DNA of 64,000 bases, from positions 5,862,001-5,926,000 of the forward strand of contig NZ_CP022203.1 of the NCBI RefSeq assembly GCF_002305895.1, in the 5' to 3' direction. Source of the stretch: Corallococcus macrosporus DSM 14697 (GTDB lineage Bacteria > Myxococcota > Myxococcia > Myxococcales > Myxococcaceae). The number at the start of each line of letters is the position of its first letter. The stretch's first letter is position 1. The notes below the pieces were generated by a model. That model had not been told where the DNA came from and made no database searches. It was given only the letters and a program-made list of their open reading frames with translations. This document shows positions 8,877-19,163 of this stretch, in pieces. Both the position numbers and the translations under genes were made by a program.

Positions 8877-9368
8877 TCAGCCCTTGCGTGCAGGCAGCGA
8901 CTTGACGAGCCCCTTGTCCGCCAGGACCGCCACCCGTCCGCCCTTGAACGCCGGCAGGAAGCCCTTCTGGAAGGCCTCCGCCCGCGCGGCGTCCTCCACC
9001 TGACCGCCCGCGGGGACCTCCAGCGCCACCGCGTCCACCTTCGCCTTGGACAACACGCGCGCCGCTCCGGCCAGGGCCTCGTTCAGCGCGCCCGCGTCCA
9101 GCTTATGACGCGAGCCCAGCCCCACCACGAAGACGCGGGGCACGAGGAGCTTCCCGTCCGACGGCAGCAGCAGCCAGTCGTCCTTCGCGCCGGTGAAGAA
9201 GCCATTCTTCAGCACCCGCGAGAGCGTGCCGCACAGGCGCCAGTCCACGAAGCCCGCCGAGGACGGCAGGGGCCGGTCATCCTCGGCGACGAAGAGGCAG
9301 AGCGCGTCCACCCCGCCGAGCGTGTCCAGCCCTTCCAATCCGATGTCGTGCGTCGTCGTCTGGCTCAC
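8877..9368 (-). CDS. Stand-alone M17 (leucyl aminopeptidase) N-terminal-type domain protein
   Basis: 163 residues. The fold pattern resembles the macro-domain-like N-terminal domain of M17 leucyl aminopeptidases: VDALCLFVAEDDRPLPSS, then LLLPSDGKLLVPRVFVVGLGSRHKLDAGALNEALAGA and VDAVALEVP. In the full enzyme this non-catalytic domain serves hexamer assembly. The zinc-binding catalytic domain (NTDAEGR-type motif) is absent and no aminopeptidase follows. It lies 27 bases downstream of nusB on the same strand. Such solo proteins occur in myxobacteria; their function is unknown to me. Confidence 0.7.
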   Translation of the reverse strand: MSQTTTHDIGLEGLDTLGGVDALCLFVAEDDRPLPSSAGFVDWRLCGTLSRVLKNGFFTGAKDDWLLLPSDGKLLVPRVFVVGLGSRHKLDAGALNEALAGAARVLSKAKVDAVALEVPAGGQVEDAARAEAFQKGFLPAFKGGRVAVLADKGLVKSLPARKG

Positions 9369-9395
9369 GGCGCGTTCCTCGCAGGTGTCAGCGGC

Positions 9396-9818
9396 TCACG
9401 ACTTGTTGAGGGCCACCGCGACGCGGTCCAGGAGCCCGTTGACGAAGGCGCTCGACTCCTCCGTCCCGAAGTTCTTCCCCAGCTCCACCGCTTCGTTGAT
9501 GGTGACCTTGCGCGGGATGTCCGGCCGGTACTTCAGCTCGAAGATGCCCAGGCGCAGCACGTTCCGGTCAATGCGGGACATGCGGTCCAGCCGCCAGTTG
9601 TGGCTGTGCCGTTCGATGAGCTGGTCGATTTCGTCCCGGTGGGACTGCACGCCTTCCACCAGCTCGCGGGCGAACCTCACCGCGTCCGGATCCCTCTTGG
9701 CGCTCTCCTCGGCGGCCGACCAGGCCGACTCCAGCGCCTCCGCCGTCGTCGCGGGGGCCATCTCCAACTGGTAGAGCGCCTGCAGCGCACGCTCACGTCC
9801 CGTTCTTCGCGCGCCCAT
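9396..9818 (-). CDS. nusB: Transcription antitermination factor NusB
   Basis: 140 residues, all-helical, the family length. NusB signatures are GRERALQALYQLEMA near the N-terminus and MSRIDRNVLRLGIFELKYRPDIPRKVTINEAVELGKNFGTEESSAFVNGLLDRVA at the C-terminal half. NusB binds boxA RNA with NusE (S10) for antitermination on rRNA operons. It follows ribH by only three bases; the ribH-nusB pairing is widespread in bacteria. Confidence 0.97.
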   Translation of the reverse strand: MGARRTGRERALQALYQLEMAPATTAEALESAWSAAEESAKRDPDAVRFARELVEGVQSHRDEIDQLIERHSHNWRLDRMSRIDRNVLRLGIFELKYRPDIPRKVTINEAVELGKNFGTEESSAFVNGLLDRVAVALNKS

Positions 9819-9821
9819 GGC

Positions 9822-10325
9822 CTACGCCTTCCTTCCTTCCGTCGCCGTCATCTTCGCGTACAGATTGACCATCTCGATGCAGGCCAGCGTGGCCTCCGCT
9901 CCCTTGTTCCCCGCCTTCACGCCCGCCCGGTCGATGGCCTGCTCCACCGTGTCCGTCGTCAGCACGCCGAAGGTGACCGTGGTCGCCGGCGTGGCCGCCG
10001 CGGCCTCGAAGGCCACCGCGCCAATGCCCTTGGCGCACTCGCCCGCCACGTAGTCGAAGTGCGGCGTGCCGCCACGGATGACGGCGCCCAGGGTGATGAC
10101 GCCCACGTACTGCCGGGTCTCCGTCACGCGGCGGACCAGGCCGGGCAGCTCATAGGTTCCAGGGCAGCGGTACACGTCGATGTCCGCGTCGGCCACGCCG
10201 TGGCGCACCAGCGTGTCCACGGCGCCCTTGGCCAGCTCCTCGGTGATGAAGCCGTTGAAGCGGGCCACGCAGATGGCGAAGCGGCCCTTGGGGGGTAGAA
10301 AGTCACCGTCGAAGTAGCGAGGCAT
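9822..10325 (-). CDS. ribH: 6,7-dimethyl-8-ribityllumazine synthase
   Basis: 167 residues. It condenses 5-amino-6-ribitylamino-uracil with 3,4-dihydroxy-2-butanone-4-phosphate, the penultimate step of riboflavin synthesis. Family motifs are FNGFITEELAKGAVDTL, the VPGTYELP-like CPGTYELPGLVRRV, GAVIRGGTPHFDYV and TFGVLTTDTVEQAIDRAG. The active-site histidine follows as HFDYV. The start is ATG 10325 (MPRYFDGD), at the normal family boundary. It is placed between ribE and nusB. Confidence 0.97.
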   Translation of the reverse strand: MPRYFDGDFLPPKGRFAICVARFNGFITEELAKGAVDTLVRHGVADADIDVYRCPGTYELPGLVRRVTETRQYVGVITLGAVIRGGTPHFDYVAGECAKGIGAVAFEAAAATPATTVTFGVLTTDTVEQAIDRAGVKAGNKGAEATLACIEMVNLYAKMTATEGRKA

Positions 10326-10365
10326 GCCGCGCTTCCTACACCACCCCGGGGCCCGGCGTCGCCTG

Positions 10366-11028
10366 CTACGGCGTGCCAAACCCCGCGGCCTTGATGGCCG
10401 CCGCCGTCAGCCCGCCAGCGTCCCCGGGCGCCCCCTGCCCCCGCTGGAGCGCGAACAGCCGGGCCACGTACTTGCCAATCTGGTCCGCCTCCAGGTTCAC
10501 CTTCGCCCCCACGCCCCGCGACTTCAGGGTGGTGCGCTCCTGCGTCTCCGGGATGAGCTGCACCCGGAAGCGGTCCGCCTCCAGCGTGTTGACGGTGAGG
10601 CTGATGCCGTCGATGGCCACCGAGCCCTTCTCGATGAAGTACGGCGCCAGCGCCTCCGGCAGCCGGAAGCCCATCACCCACGAGCCCCCCTCCGGGTAGG
10701 TCTCCAGCACCTCGCTGACGGCGTCCACGTGGCCGGAGACCAGGTGCCCGCCCAGCCGCGCGCCCAGGGCCAGGGCCCGCTCCAGGTTCACCCGGTCTCC
10801 AGGCTTCACCGCCCCCAGCGTCGTGCGCCGCAGCGTCTCCGGCGCGGCCTGGACGCGGAAGCTGTCCCCCGTGCGCTCCACCACCGTGAGGCAGGCGCCG
10901 TTGACGGCGATCGACTCGCCCAGCTCGAAGGACGCCGCGCCCAGCGAGGTGTGAATCCACAGGTCCGTCATCCCACCGGGGATGACGCGCTCCACCCTGC
11001 CAAGGTCCTGAATGAGGCCGGTAAACAT
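10366..11028 (-). CDS. ribE: Riboflavin synthase alpha chain
   Basis: 220 residues with the internal duplication typical of riboflavin synthase. The first barrel starts MFTGLIQDLGRVE and contains SIAVNGACLTV. The second contains SVAIDGISLTVN. The HLVSGHVD motif is intact. It dismutates two lumazine molecules to riboflavin. ATG 11028 is chosen because MFTGLI is the conserved N-terminus; a longer frame begins upstream. It lies between ribD (50 bases) and ribH (40 bases). No ribA/ribB (or fused ribBA) gene sits in this operon. Confidence 0.97.
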   Translation of the reverse strand: MFTGLIQDLGRVERVIPGGMTDLWIHTSLGAASFELGESIAVNGACLTVVERTGDSFRVQAAPETLRRTTLGAVKPGDRVNLERALALGARLGGHLVSGHVDAVSEVLETYPEGGSWVMGFRLPEALAPYFIEKGSVAIDGISLTVNTLEADRFRVQLIPETQERTTLKSRGVGAKVNLEADQIGKYVARLFALQRGQGAPGDAGGLTAAAIKAAGFGTP

Positions 11029-11078
11029 GGGCCGCTTATAACGGACCGGCCCCACCCGCGCCCACGGCGGCCTGTGTC

Positions 11079-12242
11079 CTACAGCAGCGCCTGGAGCAGG
11101 AGGTCGTCGCCGTGGCGTTCGAAGGTCAGGTCCTTCACGGCCAGGGCCTGGGCCATCTCCTTGACGCCCAGGTCGCCCGCCCAGGACAGGCCCGGGCTGC
11201 CAATCAGCTTGGGCGCCAGGAACAGCGCCAGCGCATCCGCCAGGTGCCCGCGCAGGAGGGAGCCGTACATCTCCGCGCCGCCCTCCACCATGACGTGGTT
11301 GTGGCCCTCCCTGGCCAGCCGCCGCAGCAGGGCCTTGAGGTCCACCTGCCCGGACTTCTGGCGGAGCTGCCAGACGTCCACGCCCTGCGCCAGGAAGCGC
11401 CGCGCCTTGCGGCCCTCCGGGTCCTCCAGCGTGGCGACCACCGTGCGTGCGGGGCTGCGCTGCGTGAAGACGGTGTAGCCCGGCGACAGGCGCAGGTGGC
11501 TGTCCACCACCACCCGCAGCGGGTCCTTCCCACCGCCGCCGGGCAGCCGCGTGGTCAGCTTCGGGTCGTCCTTCCGGACGGTGTTGGAGCCCACCAGGAT
11601 GACGTCCACCGAGTCACGCAGCCGGTGGACCCAGGCGCGCGCCGGCGCCCCCGTCACCCAGCGCGAGTCCCCGGTGGCCGTGGCCAGCTTCCCGTCCAGC
11701 GTCACCGCCGCCTTGAGCGTCACCCAGGGCAGGCCGGTGCGCATCATCTTGAAGAAGGGCCGGTTGAGGCGGTCCGCCTCCTCCGCGAGCACGCCCGTGA
11801 GGACCTTCAGCCCGGCGCGCCGCATCCGCGCCACGCCCTTGCCGCTCACCTGGGGGTTGGGGTCCGCGGACGCGCAGATGACGCGCCGGACGCCCGCCTC
11901 GATGATGGCCATGCTGCACGGCGGGGTGCGCCCGTAGTGGTCGCACGGCTCCAGCGTGGTGTAGAGGTCCGCGCCCTTCGCCCGGGCCCCCGCGGCCTCC
12001 AGCGCCACGACCTCCGCGTGCGCCGTGCCCGCCTTCTTGTGGTAGCCGCGGGCGATGATGCGGCCGCCCTTCACCAGCACCGCGCCCACCACGGGGTTGG
12101 GGCTGGTGCGGCCCAGGCCCTTGGCGGCCTCCTCCAGCGCGATGCGCATGAAGAACTCCGCCACCGCCCGGTCGAAATCCGCCGCCCGCTTCGCCCGGGG
12201 CGCCCGGGTCGCCTCCAACCTTGCCCGTGTCAGCAGCCGCAT
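11079..12242 (-). CDS. ribD: Bifunctional diaminohydroxyphosphoribosylaminopyrimidine deaminase / 5-amino-6-(5-phosphoribosylamino)uracil reductase
   Basis: 387 residues. The N-terminal zinc deaminase domain has H75-A-E77 and the C100/C109 pair in LEPCDHYGRTPPC. The C-terminal NADPH-dependent reductase (about 175-387) has WVTLKAAVTLDGKLAT, DVILVGSNTVRKDDPKLT and VEGGAEMYGSLL. It catalyses steps two and three of riboflavin synthesis. A basic extension of about 30 residues precedes the deaminase core. An internal ATG (MRIALEEAAKGLGRTSPNPVVG, residue 32) is an alternative start that would give the usual family N-terminus. Confidence 0.96.
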   Translation of the reverse strand: MRLLTRARLEATRAPRAKRAADFDRAVAEFFMRIALEEAAKGLGRTSPNPVVGAVLVKGGRIIARGYHKKAGTAHAEVVALEAAGARAKGADLYTTLEPCDHYGRTPPCSMAIIEAGVRRVICASADPNPQVSGKGVARMRRAGLKVLTGVLAEEADRLNRPFFKMMRTGLPWVTLKAAVTLDGKLATATGDSRWVTGAPARAWVHRLRDSVDVILVGSNTVRKDDPKLTTRLPGGGGKDPLRVVVDSHLRLSPGYTVFTQRSPARTVVATLEDPEGRKARRFLAQGVDVWQLRQKSGQVDLKALLRRLAREGHNHVMVEGGAEMYGSLLRGHLADALALFLAPKLIGSPGLSWAGDLGVKEMAQALAVKDLTFERHGDDLLLQALL

Positions 12243-12251
12243 GTGCTTTCT

Positions 12252-12758
12252 CTAATCGCCCTTGTCCACCGGTGCCGTGGGAGGCGCCTTCTGCTGCTCG
12301 CGCGCCTCGGCCTCTCGCAGGGCCTTCAGCTCGTCCATGAACTCCGCGATGTCGCGGAAGCTGCGGTACACGGACGCGAAGCGGACATAGGCCACCTCGT
12401 CCAACTGCCGCAGCCGGCGCATGATCTCCTCGCCGATGACGGACGACGGGACCTCCTTCTCCCCCATGCCCTGGAGCTGCCGCTCGATGGCGACCACCGT
12501 CTCCTCGAGCTGGTCCGCGGACACGGGCCGCTTCTCACACGCCTTCTTCAGGCCGTTGACGATCTTCTCCCGGTCGAACGCCTCGCGCCGCCCGTCCTTC
12601 TTCACGATGAGCGGGTAGAGCTCCTCCACCCGCTCATACGTGGTGAAGCGGCGCTTGCAGGCCAGGCACTCGCGGCGCCGCCGGATGACGGAGCCCTCGT
12701 GTGACTCGCGGGAGTCGATGACCTTGTTCTCGGCGTCCTGACAGAAGGGGCAGCGCAT
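12252..12758 (-). CDS. nrdR: Transcriptional repressor NrdR
   Basis: 168 residues. A zinc ribbon comes first (CPFC near residue 3 and CLAC near 32, followed by [11 protein letters not shown]). An ATP-cone domain then senses ATP/dATP ([30 protein letters not shown]). NrdR represses ribonucleotide reductase genes when dATP is abundant. Its position between glyA and ribD is common in proteobacteria. The charged C-terminal tail ([18 protein letters not shown]) is longer than in E. coli. No nrd genes lie in this window, so its targets are elsewhere. Confidence 0.97.
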   Translation of the reverse strand: MRCPFCQDAENKVIDSRESHEGSVIRRRRECLACKRRFTTYERVEELYPLIVKKDGRREAFDREKIVNGLKKACEKRPVSADQLEETVVAIERQLQGMGEKEVPSSVIGEEIMRRLRQLDEVAYVRFASVYRSFRDIAEFMDELKALREAEAREQQKAPPTAPVDKGD

Positions 12759-12780
12759 GGAGGGGGGACTGCTCGCGAAT

Positions 12781-14037
12781 CTACTTCAACCGCGAGGCGT
12801 AGAGCGGGAAGCCCTGCGAGAGCTCCTTCACCTGCCCCTTGATGCGGGCGAGCGCGGCGTCGTCCTGCGCGGCGTCCAGCGCCTCGCCGATGAGCCGGCC
12901 CACCACCGCCATCTCCGCCTCGCGCATGCCGCGCGTGGTGATGGCCGGCGTGCCCACCCGGACGCCGGAGGTCGTCATCGGCTTCTCCGGGTCGAAGGGG
13001 ATCATGTTCTTGTTCACGGTGATGCCGGCCTTGCCCAGCACCTCCTCGGCCACCTTGCCCGTGAGCTTCTTGGGACGCAGATCCACCAGCATCAGGTGGT
13101 TGTCCGTGCCACCGGACGTCAGCCGCAGGCCCGCGCGCAGGAGCGCCTCCGCCAGCGCCTTCGCGTTGGCGACGATCTGCCGCTGGTAGGCCTTGAACTC
13201 CGGCGACAGGGCCTCCTTGAAGGCCACCGCCTTGCCGGCGATGACGTGCATCAGCGGGCCGCCCTGGATGCCGGGGAAGATCTGGCTGTTGATGGCCTTG
13301 GCGTAGGGCTCGCGGCTCAGCACCAGGCCGCCGCGCGGGCCGCGCAGCGTCTTGTGCGTGGTGCTGGTCACGATGTCCGCCACCGGCACCGGCGAGGGAT
13401 GCACGCCCGCGGCGACGAGGCCGGCGATGTGCGCCATGTCCACCAGCATGGCCGCGCCCACCGCGTCGGCGATCTCCCGGAACCTCGCGAAGTCCAGCGT
13501 GCGCGGGTACGCGCTGGCGCCCACGACGAGGACCTTCGGCTTGTGCTCCTTGGCCAGCGACTCCACCTGCGCGAAGTCGATGGTCTCCGTGTCCCGCGTC
13601 AGGCCGTAGTGGACGACCTTGTAGAGCTTGCCGGAGAAGTTGAACGCGGCGCCGTGCGTGAGGTGGCCGCCGGAGTTCAGGTCCAGCGACAGCATGGTGT
13701 CGCCCGGCTTCATCAGCGCCATGAAGGCGCCCATGTTGGCCTGGCTGCCGGAGTGCGCCTGCACGTTGACGGCCTCCGCGCCGAACAAATCCTTCGCGCG
13801 CGAAATCGCCAGGTTCTCCGCGACGTCCACCACCTCGCAGCCGCCGTAGTAGCGCTTGCCGGGGTAGCCCTCCGCGTACTTGTTGGTGAGCACCGAGCCC
13901 ACCGCCTCCATCACCGCCGGGGAGACGAAGTTCTCGGACGCGATGAGCTCCAGCCCCTCCTCCTGGCGCTGGGTCTCCTCGCGGAGGACGCGGGCAAGCT
14001 CCGGATCCACTTCGGCCAGCGTACGGATGTTCTCCAT
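12781..14037 (-). CDS. glyA: Serine hydroxymethyltransferase
   Basis: 418 residues, standard length. Recognisable elements are [52 protein letters not shown] and the PLP-lysine segment [14 protein letters not shown]. The enzyme interconverts serine plus tetrahydrofolate with glycine plus 5,10-methylene-THF, the main source of one-carbon units. It lies 36 bases after rpiB and 22 bases before nrdR on the same strand, a housekeeping operon with purine/riboflavin-related genes. Confidence 0.98.
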   Translation of the reverse strand: MENIRTLAEVDPELARVLREETQRQEEGLELIASENFVSPAVMEAVGSVLTNKYAEGYPGKRYYGGCEVVDVAENLAISRAKDLFGAEAVNVQAHSGSQANMGAFMALMKPGDTMLSLDLNSGGHLTHGAAFNFSGKLYKVVHYGLTRDTETIDFAQVESLAKEHKPKVLVVGASAYPRTLDFARFREIADAVGAAMLVDMAHIAGLVAAGVHPSPVPVADIVTSTTHKTLRGPRGGLVLSREPYAKAINSQIFPGIQGGPLMHVIAGKAVAFKEALSPEFKAYQRQIVANAKALAEALLRAGLRLTSGGTDNHLMLVDLRPKKLTGKVAEEVLGKAGITVNKNMIPFDPEKPMTTSGVRVGTPAITTRGMREAEMAVVGRLIGEALDAAQDDAALARIKGQVKELSQGFPLYASRLK

Positions 14038-14073
14038 GGCGGATTCCCTCGAACGACGGGTACGGCGGGGCCG

Positions 14074-14517
14074 TTAGCCCTGGGACTCGGCCTCGCGAAT
14101 CATCTGGACGCGCCGCTCGTGGCGGCCGCCTTCGAAAGCAGTGCTGAGGAACGCCTCCAGGATGGCGCGGCCCACGCCGGCCCCCACCACGCGCTGGCCC
14201 AGGCACAGCACGTTGGCGTCATTGTGAGCCCGGGCCATGCGGGCCTCGAACTCCGTGGTGCACAGGGCCGCCCGGATGCCCTTGTGCTTGTTGGCCACGA
14301 TGCTCATGCCAATGCCGGTGCCACACACCAGCACGCCCAGGGTGGCCTGCCCGGACGCCACGGCGCGGGACACCCGCGCGGCGAAGTCCGGATAGTCCAC
14401 CGAGTCCCGCGTGGCGGGCCCCACGTCCTCGTGGGCCACGCCCCGCGCGGCGAGCGCCGCCACCAGCTCCTGCCGGAGCTCCAGGCCCGCGTGGTCGGAA
14501 GCGAGGATGACTTTCAC
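14074..14517 (-). CDS. rpiB: Ribose-5-phosphate isomerase B
   Basis: 147 residues of the RpiB/LacAB family. MKVILASDHAG (D8, H9) binds the substrate phosphate/ring. C65 in VLVCGTGIGMSIVANK is the catalytic base residue. The ARAHNDANVLCLGQR motif is also present. It interconverts ribose-5-phosphate and ribulose-5-phosphate. It is 20 bases downstream of fabF. The rpiB-glyA-nrdR order is conserved in many bacteria. Confidence 0.96.
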   Translation of the reverse strand: MKVILASDHAGLELRQELVAALAARGVAHEDVGPATRDSVDYPDFAARVSRAVASGQATLGVLVCGTGIGMSIVANKHKGIRAALCTTEFEARMARAHNDANVLCLGQRVVGAGVGRAILEAFLSTAFEGGRHERRVQMIREAESQG

Positions 14518-14537
14518 GCGGGGCTCTCCTGGAGTGG

Positions 14538-15791
<1,254 letters not shown>

Positions 15792-15877
15792 GGTCCTCTC
15801 CGCTGGCGTTTGGGACACCGGGGACGCCGCGGCTTACGCGGCGTCACCCCGCACCCCGGCACGCCACGTGGTGCTGC

Positions 15878-16120
15878 CTACTTCTTGTGGGTGTTGATGT
15901 AGTTGATGGCGTCGTTGACGCACTTGATGTTCTCCGCCTCTTCGTCCGGGATCTCGACCTCGAACTCCTCTTCCATCGCCATCACGAGTTCCACGATGTC
16001 GAGGCTGTCCGCGCCCAGGTCCTCGATGAAGGAGGACTCCGGCTTGATCTCATCCTCTCCCACCCCAAGCTGGTCGGCGATGATGGACTTGACCTTGGCC
16101 TCAATGGTTGACGTCGACAT
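15878..16120 (-). CDS. acpP: Acyl carrier protein
   Basis: 80 residues, acidic and helical, with the phosphopantetheine attachment serine S39 in the [12 protein letters not shown] motif. The prosthetic arm added here carries growing acyl chains through FabD, FabF and FabG, all encoded alongside. A good GGAGG ribosome-binding site (CTGGAGGG) precedes the ATG. The 104-base leader between fabG and acpP contains an 8-bp hairpin (16149-16172) that may tune the much higher expression ACP needs. Confidence 0.98.
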   Translation of the reverse strand: MSTSTIEAKVKSIIADQLGVGEDEIKPESSFIEDLGADSLDIVELVMAMEEEFEVEIPDEEAENIKCVNDAINYINTHKK

Positions 16121-16224
16121 AAGTGTAGAACCCTCCAGGAACCAGATGTGGTCCGGTAGGCTTCCCGGACCATGTCGAAAGCGGGCGCGGTATATCCCAC
16201 GCCCGGCGGCAATCCAACCGTGGG

Positions 16225-16974
16225 TTACATGTACATGCCGCCATTGACCTTCAGGACCTCGCCGGTGATGTAGGACGCGGCGTCCCCCGCCAGGAAGACG
16301 ACGGCGCCGGCGACCTCCTCTGGATTCCCCAGCCGACCCAGGGGGATGCCCTCCAGCATCTTCTGGCGCAGCTCGTCATTGAGGTGCCCGGTCATGTCCG
16401 TGCCGATGAAGCCCGGGGACACGGCGTTGACGCGGATGTTCCGGCTGGACAGCTCGCGCGCCACGGACTTGGTCAGGCCAATGAGCCCCGCCTTGGACGC
16501 CGAGTAGGCCGCCTGCCCGCCGTTGCCCATCTCCCCCACCACGGAGGTGATGTTGATGATGGCGCCGCCCCGCTGCTTCATCATGGGCCGGCTGGCGGCG
16601 CGGATGAGCGTGAAGGCGCCCTTGAGGTTGGTGTCGAGCTGCTTGTCCCAGTCCTCGTCCTTCACCCGCATGACCAGGCCGTCCACCGCCACGCCCGCGT
16701 TGTTGACGAGCACGTCCAGCCGGCCGTGGGCCTTGACGACGCCGTCCACCGCGCTGGCGCAGGCGGCGCTGTCGGACACGTCGAAGCGGATGGCCTCCGC
16801 CCTGGCGCCCTCGGCCTCGAGCAGCTTCACCGTCTCCTGGGCCGCCGCCTCGTTGCCCGCGTAGCTGATGACCACGGTGGAGGCCCCCGCCTTGGCGAAG
16901 GCCACCGCGCACGCCCGGCCGATGCCGCGCGAGCCCCCCGTCACCAGCACGACCTTGTCCTTGAAGCCGCTCAT
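16225..16974 (-). CDS. fabG: 3-oxoacyl-[acyl-carrier-protein] reductase
   Basis: 249-residue short-chain dehydrogenase. The cofactor motif is TGGSRGIG, followed by VNNAGV. The catalytic Ser is in [11 protein letters not shown] and the Tyr-Lys pair in AAYSASKAG. Helix 4 includes the Asn of DTNLKGAF. The C-terminus [14 protein letters not shown] is typical of FabG. It reduces 3-ketoacyl-ACP with NADPH. ATG 16974 overlaps the fabD stop (ATGA). Confidence 0.97.
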   Translation of the reverse strand: MSGFKDKVVLVTGGSRGIGRACAVAFAKAGASTVVISYAGNEAAAQETVKLLEAEGARAEAIRFDVSDSAACASAVDGVVKAHGRLDVLVNNAGVAVDGLVMRVKDEDWDKQLDTNLKGAFTLIRAASRPMMKQRGGAIINITSVVGEMGNGGQAAYSASKAGLIGLTKSVARELSSRNIRVNAVSPGFIGTDMTGHLNDELRQKMLEGIPLGRLGNPEEVAGAVVFLAGDAASYITGEVLKVNGGMYM

Positions 16975-17912
16975 GGTGCCACCCCCAGCGCCGCGAGCGC
17001 CTTGTCCAGGCTCGCGGAGTCCTCGACGTTGAACAGCTCGATGTCCTTGGTGATGCGCTTGACCAGGCCCACCAGCACCTTGCCCGGCCCCAGCTCGATG
17101 ATGCGGGTGACGCCCTCGGCCTTCAGCGCCTCCACGCACTCAATCCAGCGCACCGGCGAGCTCACCTGCTCCAGCAGCAGCGGCACCACGCGCGCCGCGT
17201 CCGCGTTGGGGCGGGCCTCCACGTTGGTCACCACCGGCACGGACGGCGCGGACACGCGGATGCGGCCCAGCACCTCCGCCAGGCGCGGCTGCACCGGCGC
17301 CATCAGCGCGCAGTGGAAGGGGGCGGACACCGGCAGGGGCATCACGCGCCTGGCGCCGGCCTCCTTGCACTTCGCCCCGGCGCGCTCCACCGCCGCGGCG
17401 TCACCGGCAATCACGGTCTGCTCGGGCGAGTTGTAGTTCGCCGGCGCCACCACCTGCCCCTCGGCCGCCGCCTGGCAGGCCGCCTTCACCTGCTCCGGCA
17501 CCAGGCCCAGCACCGCGGCCATGGCCCCCACGCCCGCGGGCACCGCCTCCTGCATGAAGGTGCCGCGCGCGCGCACCGCCCGGGCCGCGTCGCCCAGGTC
17601 CATGGCGCCCGCCGCCACCAGCGCGGAGTACTCGCCCAGCGAGTGCCCCGCCACGAAGGCCGGCGCCGGCCCCCGCTTCGCGAACACCGCGTGCGCCGCC
17701 AGCGACACCGTGAGGATGGCCGGCTGGGTGTTGGCCGTCAGCTTCAGCGCCTCGTCCGGCCCCTCGAAGCAGCGGGTGGAGAGCTTCTCCCCCAGGGCGT
17801 CGTCGACCGCGTCGAACACGGCCCGGGCCTCCGGGAACTTCTCATACAGGTCCTTGCCCATCCCCACGGCCTGGCTGCCCTGCCCGGGGAACACGAACGC
17901 GACCTTCGACAT
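16971..17912 (-). CDS. fabD: Malonyl-CoA:ACP transacylase
   Basis: 313 residues. FVFPGQGSQAVGMGKDL opens the alpha/beta-hydrolase-like fold. Nucleophile S91 is in GHSLGEYSAL, and the partner His lies in PVSAPFHCALM. It transfers malonyl groups from CoA to ACP. The start ATG is preceded by GGAGGCGGAG. A 189-base gap separates it from plsX, so a promoter for fabD-fabG-acpP-fabF may lie there, although no clear -35/-10 pair stood out. Confidence 0.97.
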   Translation of the reverse strand: MSKVAFVFPGQGSQAVGMGKDLYEKFPEARAVFDAVDDALGEKLSTRCFEGPDEALKLTANTQPAILTVSLAAHAVFAKRGPAPAFVAGHSLGEYSALVAAGAMDLGDAARAVRARGTFMQEAVPAGVGAMAAVLGLVPEQVKAACQAAAEGQVVAPANYNSPEQTVIAGDAAAVERAGAKCKEAGARRVMPLPVSAPFHCALMAPVQPRLAEVLGRIRVSAPSVPVVTNVEARPNADAARVVPLLLEQVSSPVRWIECVEALKAEGVTRIIELGPGKVLVGLVKRITKDIELFNVEDSASLDKALAALGVAP

Positions 17913-18101
17913 GCGGACTCCGCCTCCTCGAATTTCGGAGTCCCCGCGCCCCGGCCTCCCTGGCGCGTCGGACTCCCTTTCAGCGGCCTCGGGCCGCGGC
18001 CCAAACGCCCTGTTGCCGCACCCGGGCGGGTTTCAGCCAGCAATTTCCGCGAGCCGCCCCACCACCACGTCACGGCGGCCTGCACGCTCCGGGCGCAGCC
18101 T

Positions 18102-19163
18102 CTAATCGGAAACGCCCGGCTCTGTCGCCCTTTTTCCCTTCGCGGGCGGCGGAAGCCATGCCGCCGCGCGCTCAATGCAACGCGTCAACTCCGCCTGCAC
18201 GCCCCCCTCCGCCATGGCCAGCGCCGCCCCCAGCGCGTTGAAGAGGGCCCGGGGCGTGGAGCGCCCATGCGCGACGATGCCCACCCCCTGGATGCCCAGG
18301 AGCGGCGCCCCGCCGTACTCGGCGTAGTCCACCACCTTGCGCAGGCCCGCCAGCGCCGGCTGGAGCAGCATGGCCCCCACCTTCTCCGCCAGCCCCCCGC
18401 GCCGCTCGATGGCCTGACGCAGCATGCCAATGACGCCCATGCCCACGCCTTCCGATGTCTTCAGGACGACATTCCCGGTGAAGCCGTCCGTCACCACCAC
18501 CTGCACCTCACCGGAGAAGAGGTCCTTGCCCTCCACGTAGCCCACGAAGTCCAGGTCGGAGCGGCGCAGCAGCTCGCTGGCCTCCCGGGTGAGCGGCGTC
18601 CCCTTGGAGGACTCCTCGCCATTGGAGAGCACGGCCACCCGGGGCCGGGCCACGCCCATGCGGGCGCGCACGTAGGCCTCCCCCATGACGGCGAACTGGG
18701 CCAGGTGCGACGGCCGGCAGTCCACGTTGGCCCCCGCGTCCAGGAGCAGGCACCGGCCGCCGCCCTTGAGCGCGGGGAAGAGCGCGGCGATGGCCGGACG
18801 CTCCACGCCGGGCAGCCGCCCCAGGGTCAGCAGGCCCCCGGCCATGACGGCCCCGGAGTTGCCCGCGGAGACGAGCGCCTCCGCCTGGCCGTCCCGCACC
18901 AACTCGAAGCCCACCCGCAGGGACGAGTCGCGCTTGCGGCGGAAGGCCGTGGAGGCGTGCTCGTCCATCTCCACCACCTCCGAGGCGTGATGGAACTGGA
19001 GGTTGGGCGGGGGCCGCAGCTTGCCCAGGAGCGGCGCCACCCTGGCTTCGTCTCCGACCAGGAGCACCTGGTGGCCCGGGTGGGCCCGCGCGAAGAACAC
19101 CGCGCCCTCCACCGGGGCGGCGGGCGCGTGATCGCCGCCCATGGCATCCAGCACCAGCCTCAT
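18102..19163 (-). CDS. plsX: Phosphate acyltransferase PlsX
   Basis: 353 residues. Starts MRLVLDAMGGDHAP, the invariant PlsX N-terminus, and contains EALVSAGNSGAVMAGG, GVERPAIAALFP and LLDAGANVDCRP. It makes acyl-phosphate from acyl-ACP for PlsY, the first step of phospholipid synthesis. The long frame upstream of ATG 19163 is not part of the gene. A fabH gene, which commonly follows plsX, is missing here; the next gene is fabD after 189 bases. Confidence 0.96.
   Translation of the reverse strand: MRLVLDAMGGDHAPAAPVEGAVFFARAHPGHQVLLVGDEARVAPLLGKLRPPPNLQFHHASEVVEMDEHASTAFRRKRDSSLRVGFELVRDGQAEALVSAGNSGAVMAGGLLTLGRLPGVERPAIAALFPALKGGGRCLLLDAGANVDCRPSHLAQFAVMGEAYVRARMGVARPRVAVLSNGEESSKGTPLTREASELLRRSDLDFVGYVEGKDLFSGEVQVVVTDGFTGNVVLKTSEGVGMGVIGMLRQAIERRGGLAEKVGAMLLQPALAGLRKVVDYAEYGGAPLLGIQGVGIVAHGRSTPRALFNALGAALAMAEGGVQAELTRCIERAAAWLPPPAKGKRATEPGVSD

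Noticed and set aside
12243-12260. FMN riboswitch upstream of ribD
   Set aside because: Only nine bases separate ribD from nrdR and no conserved element was seen.
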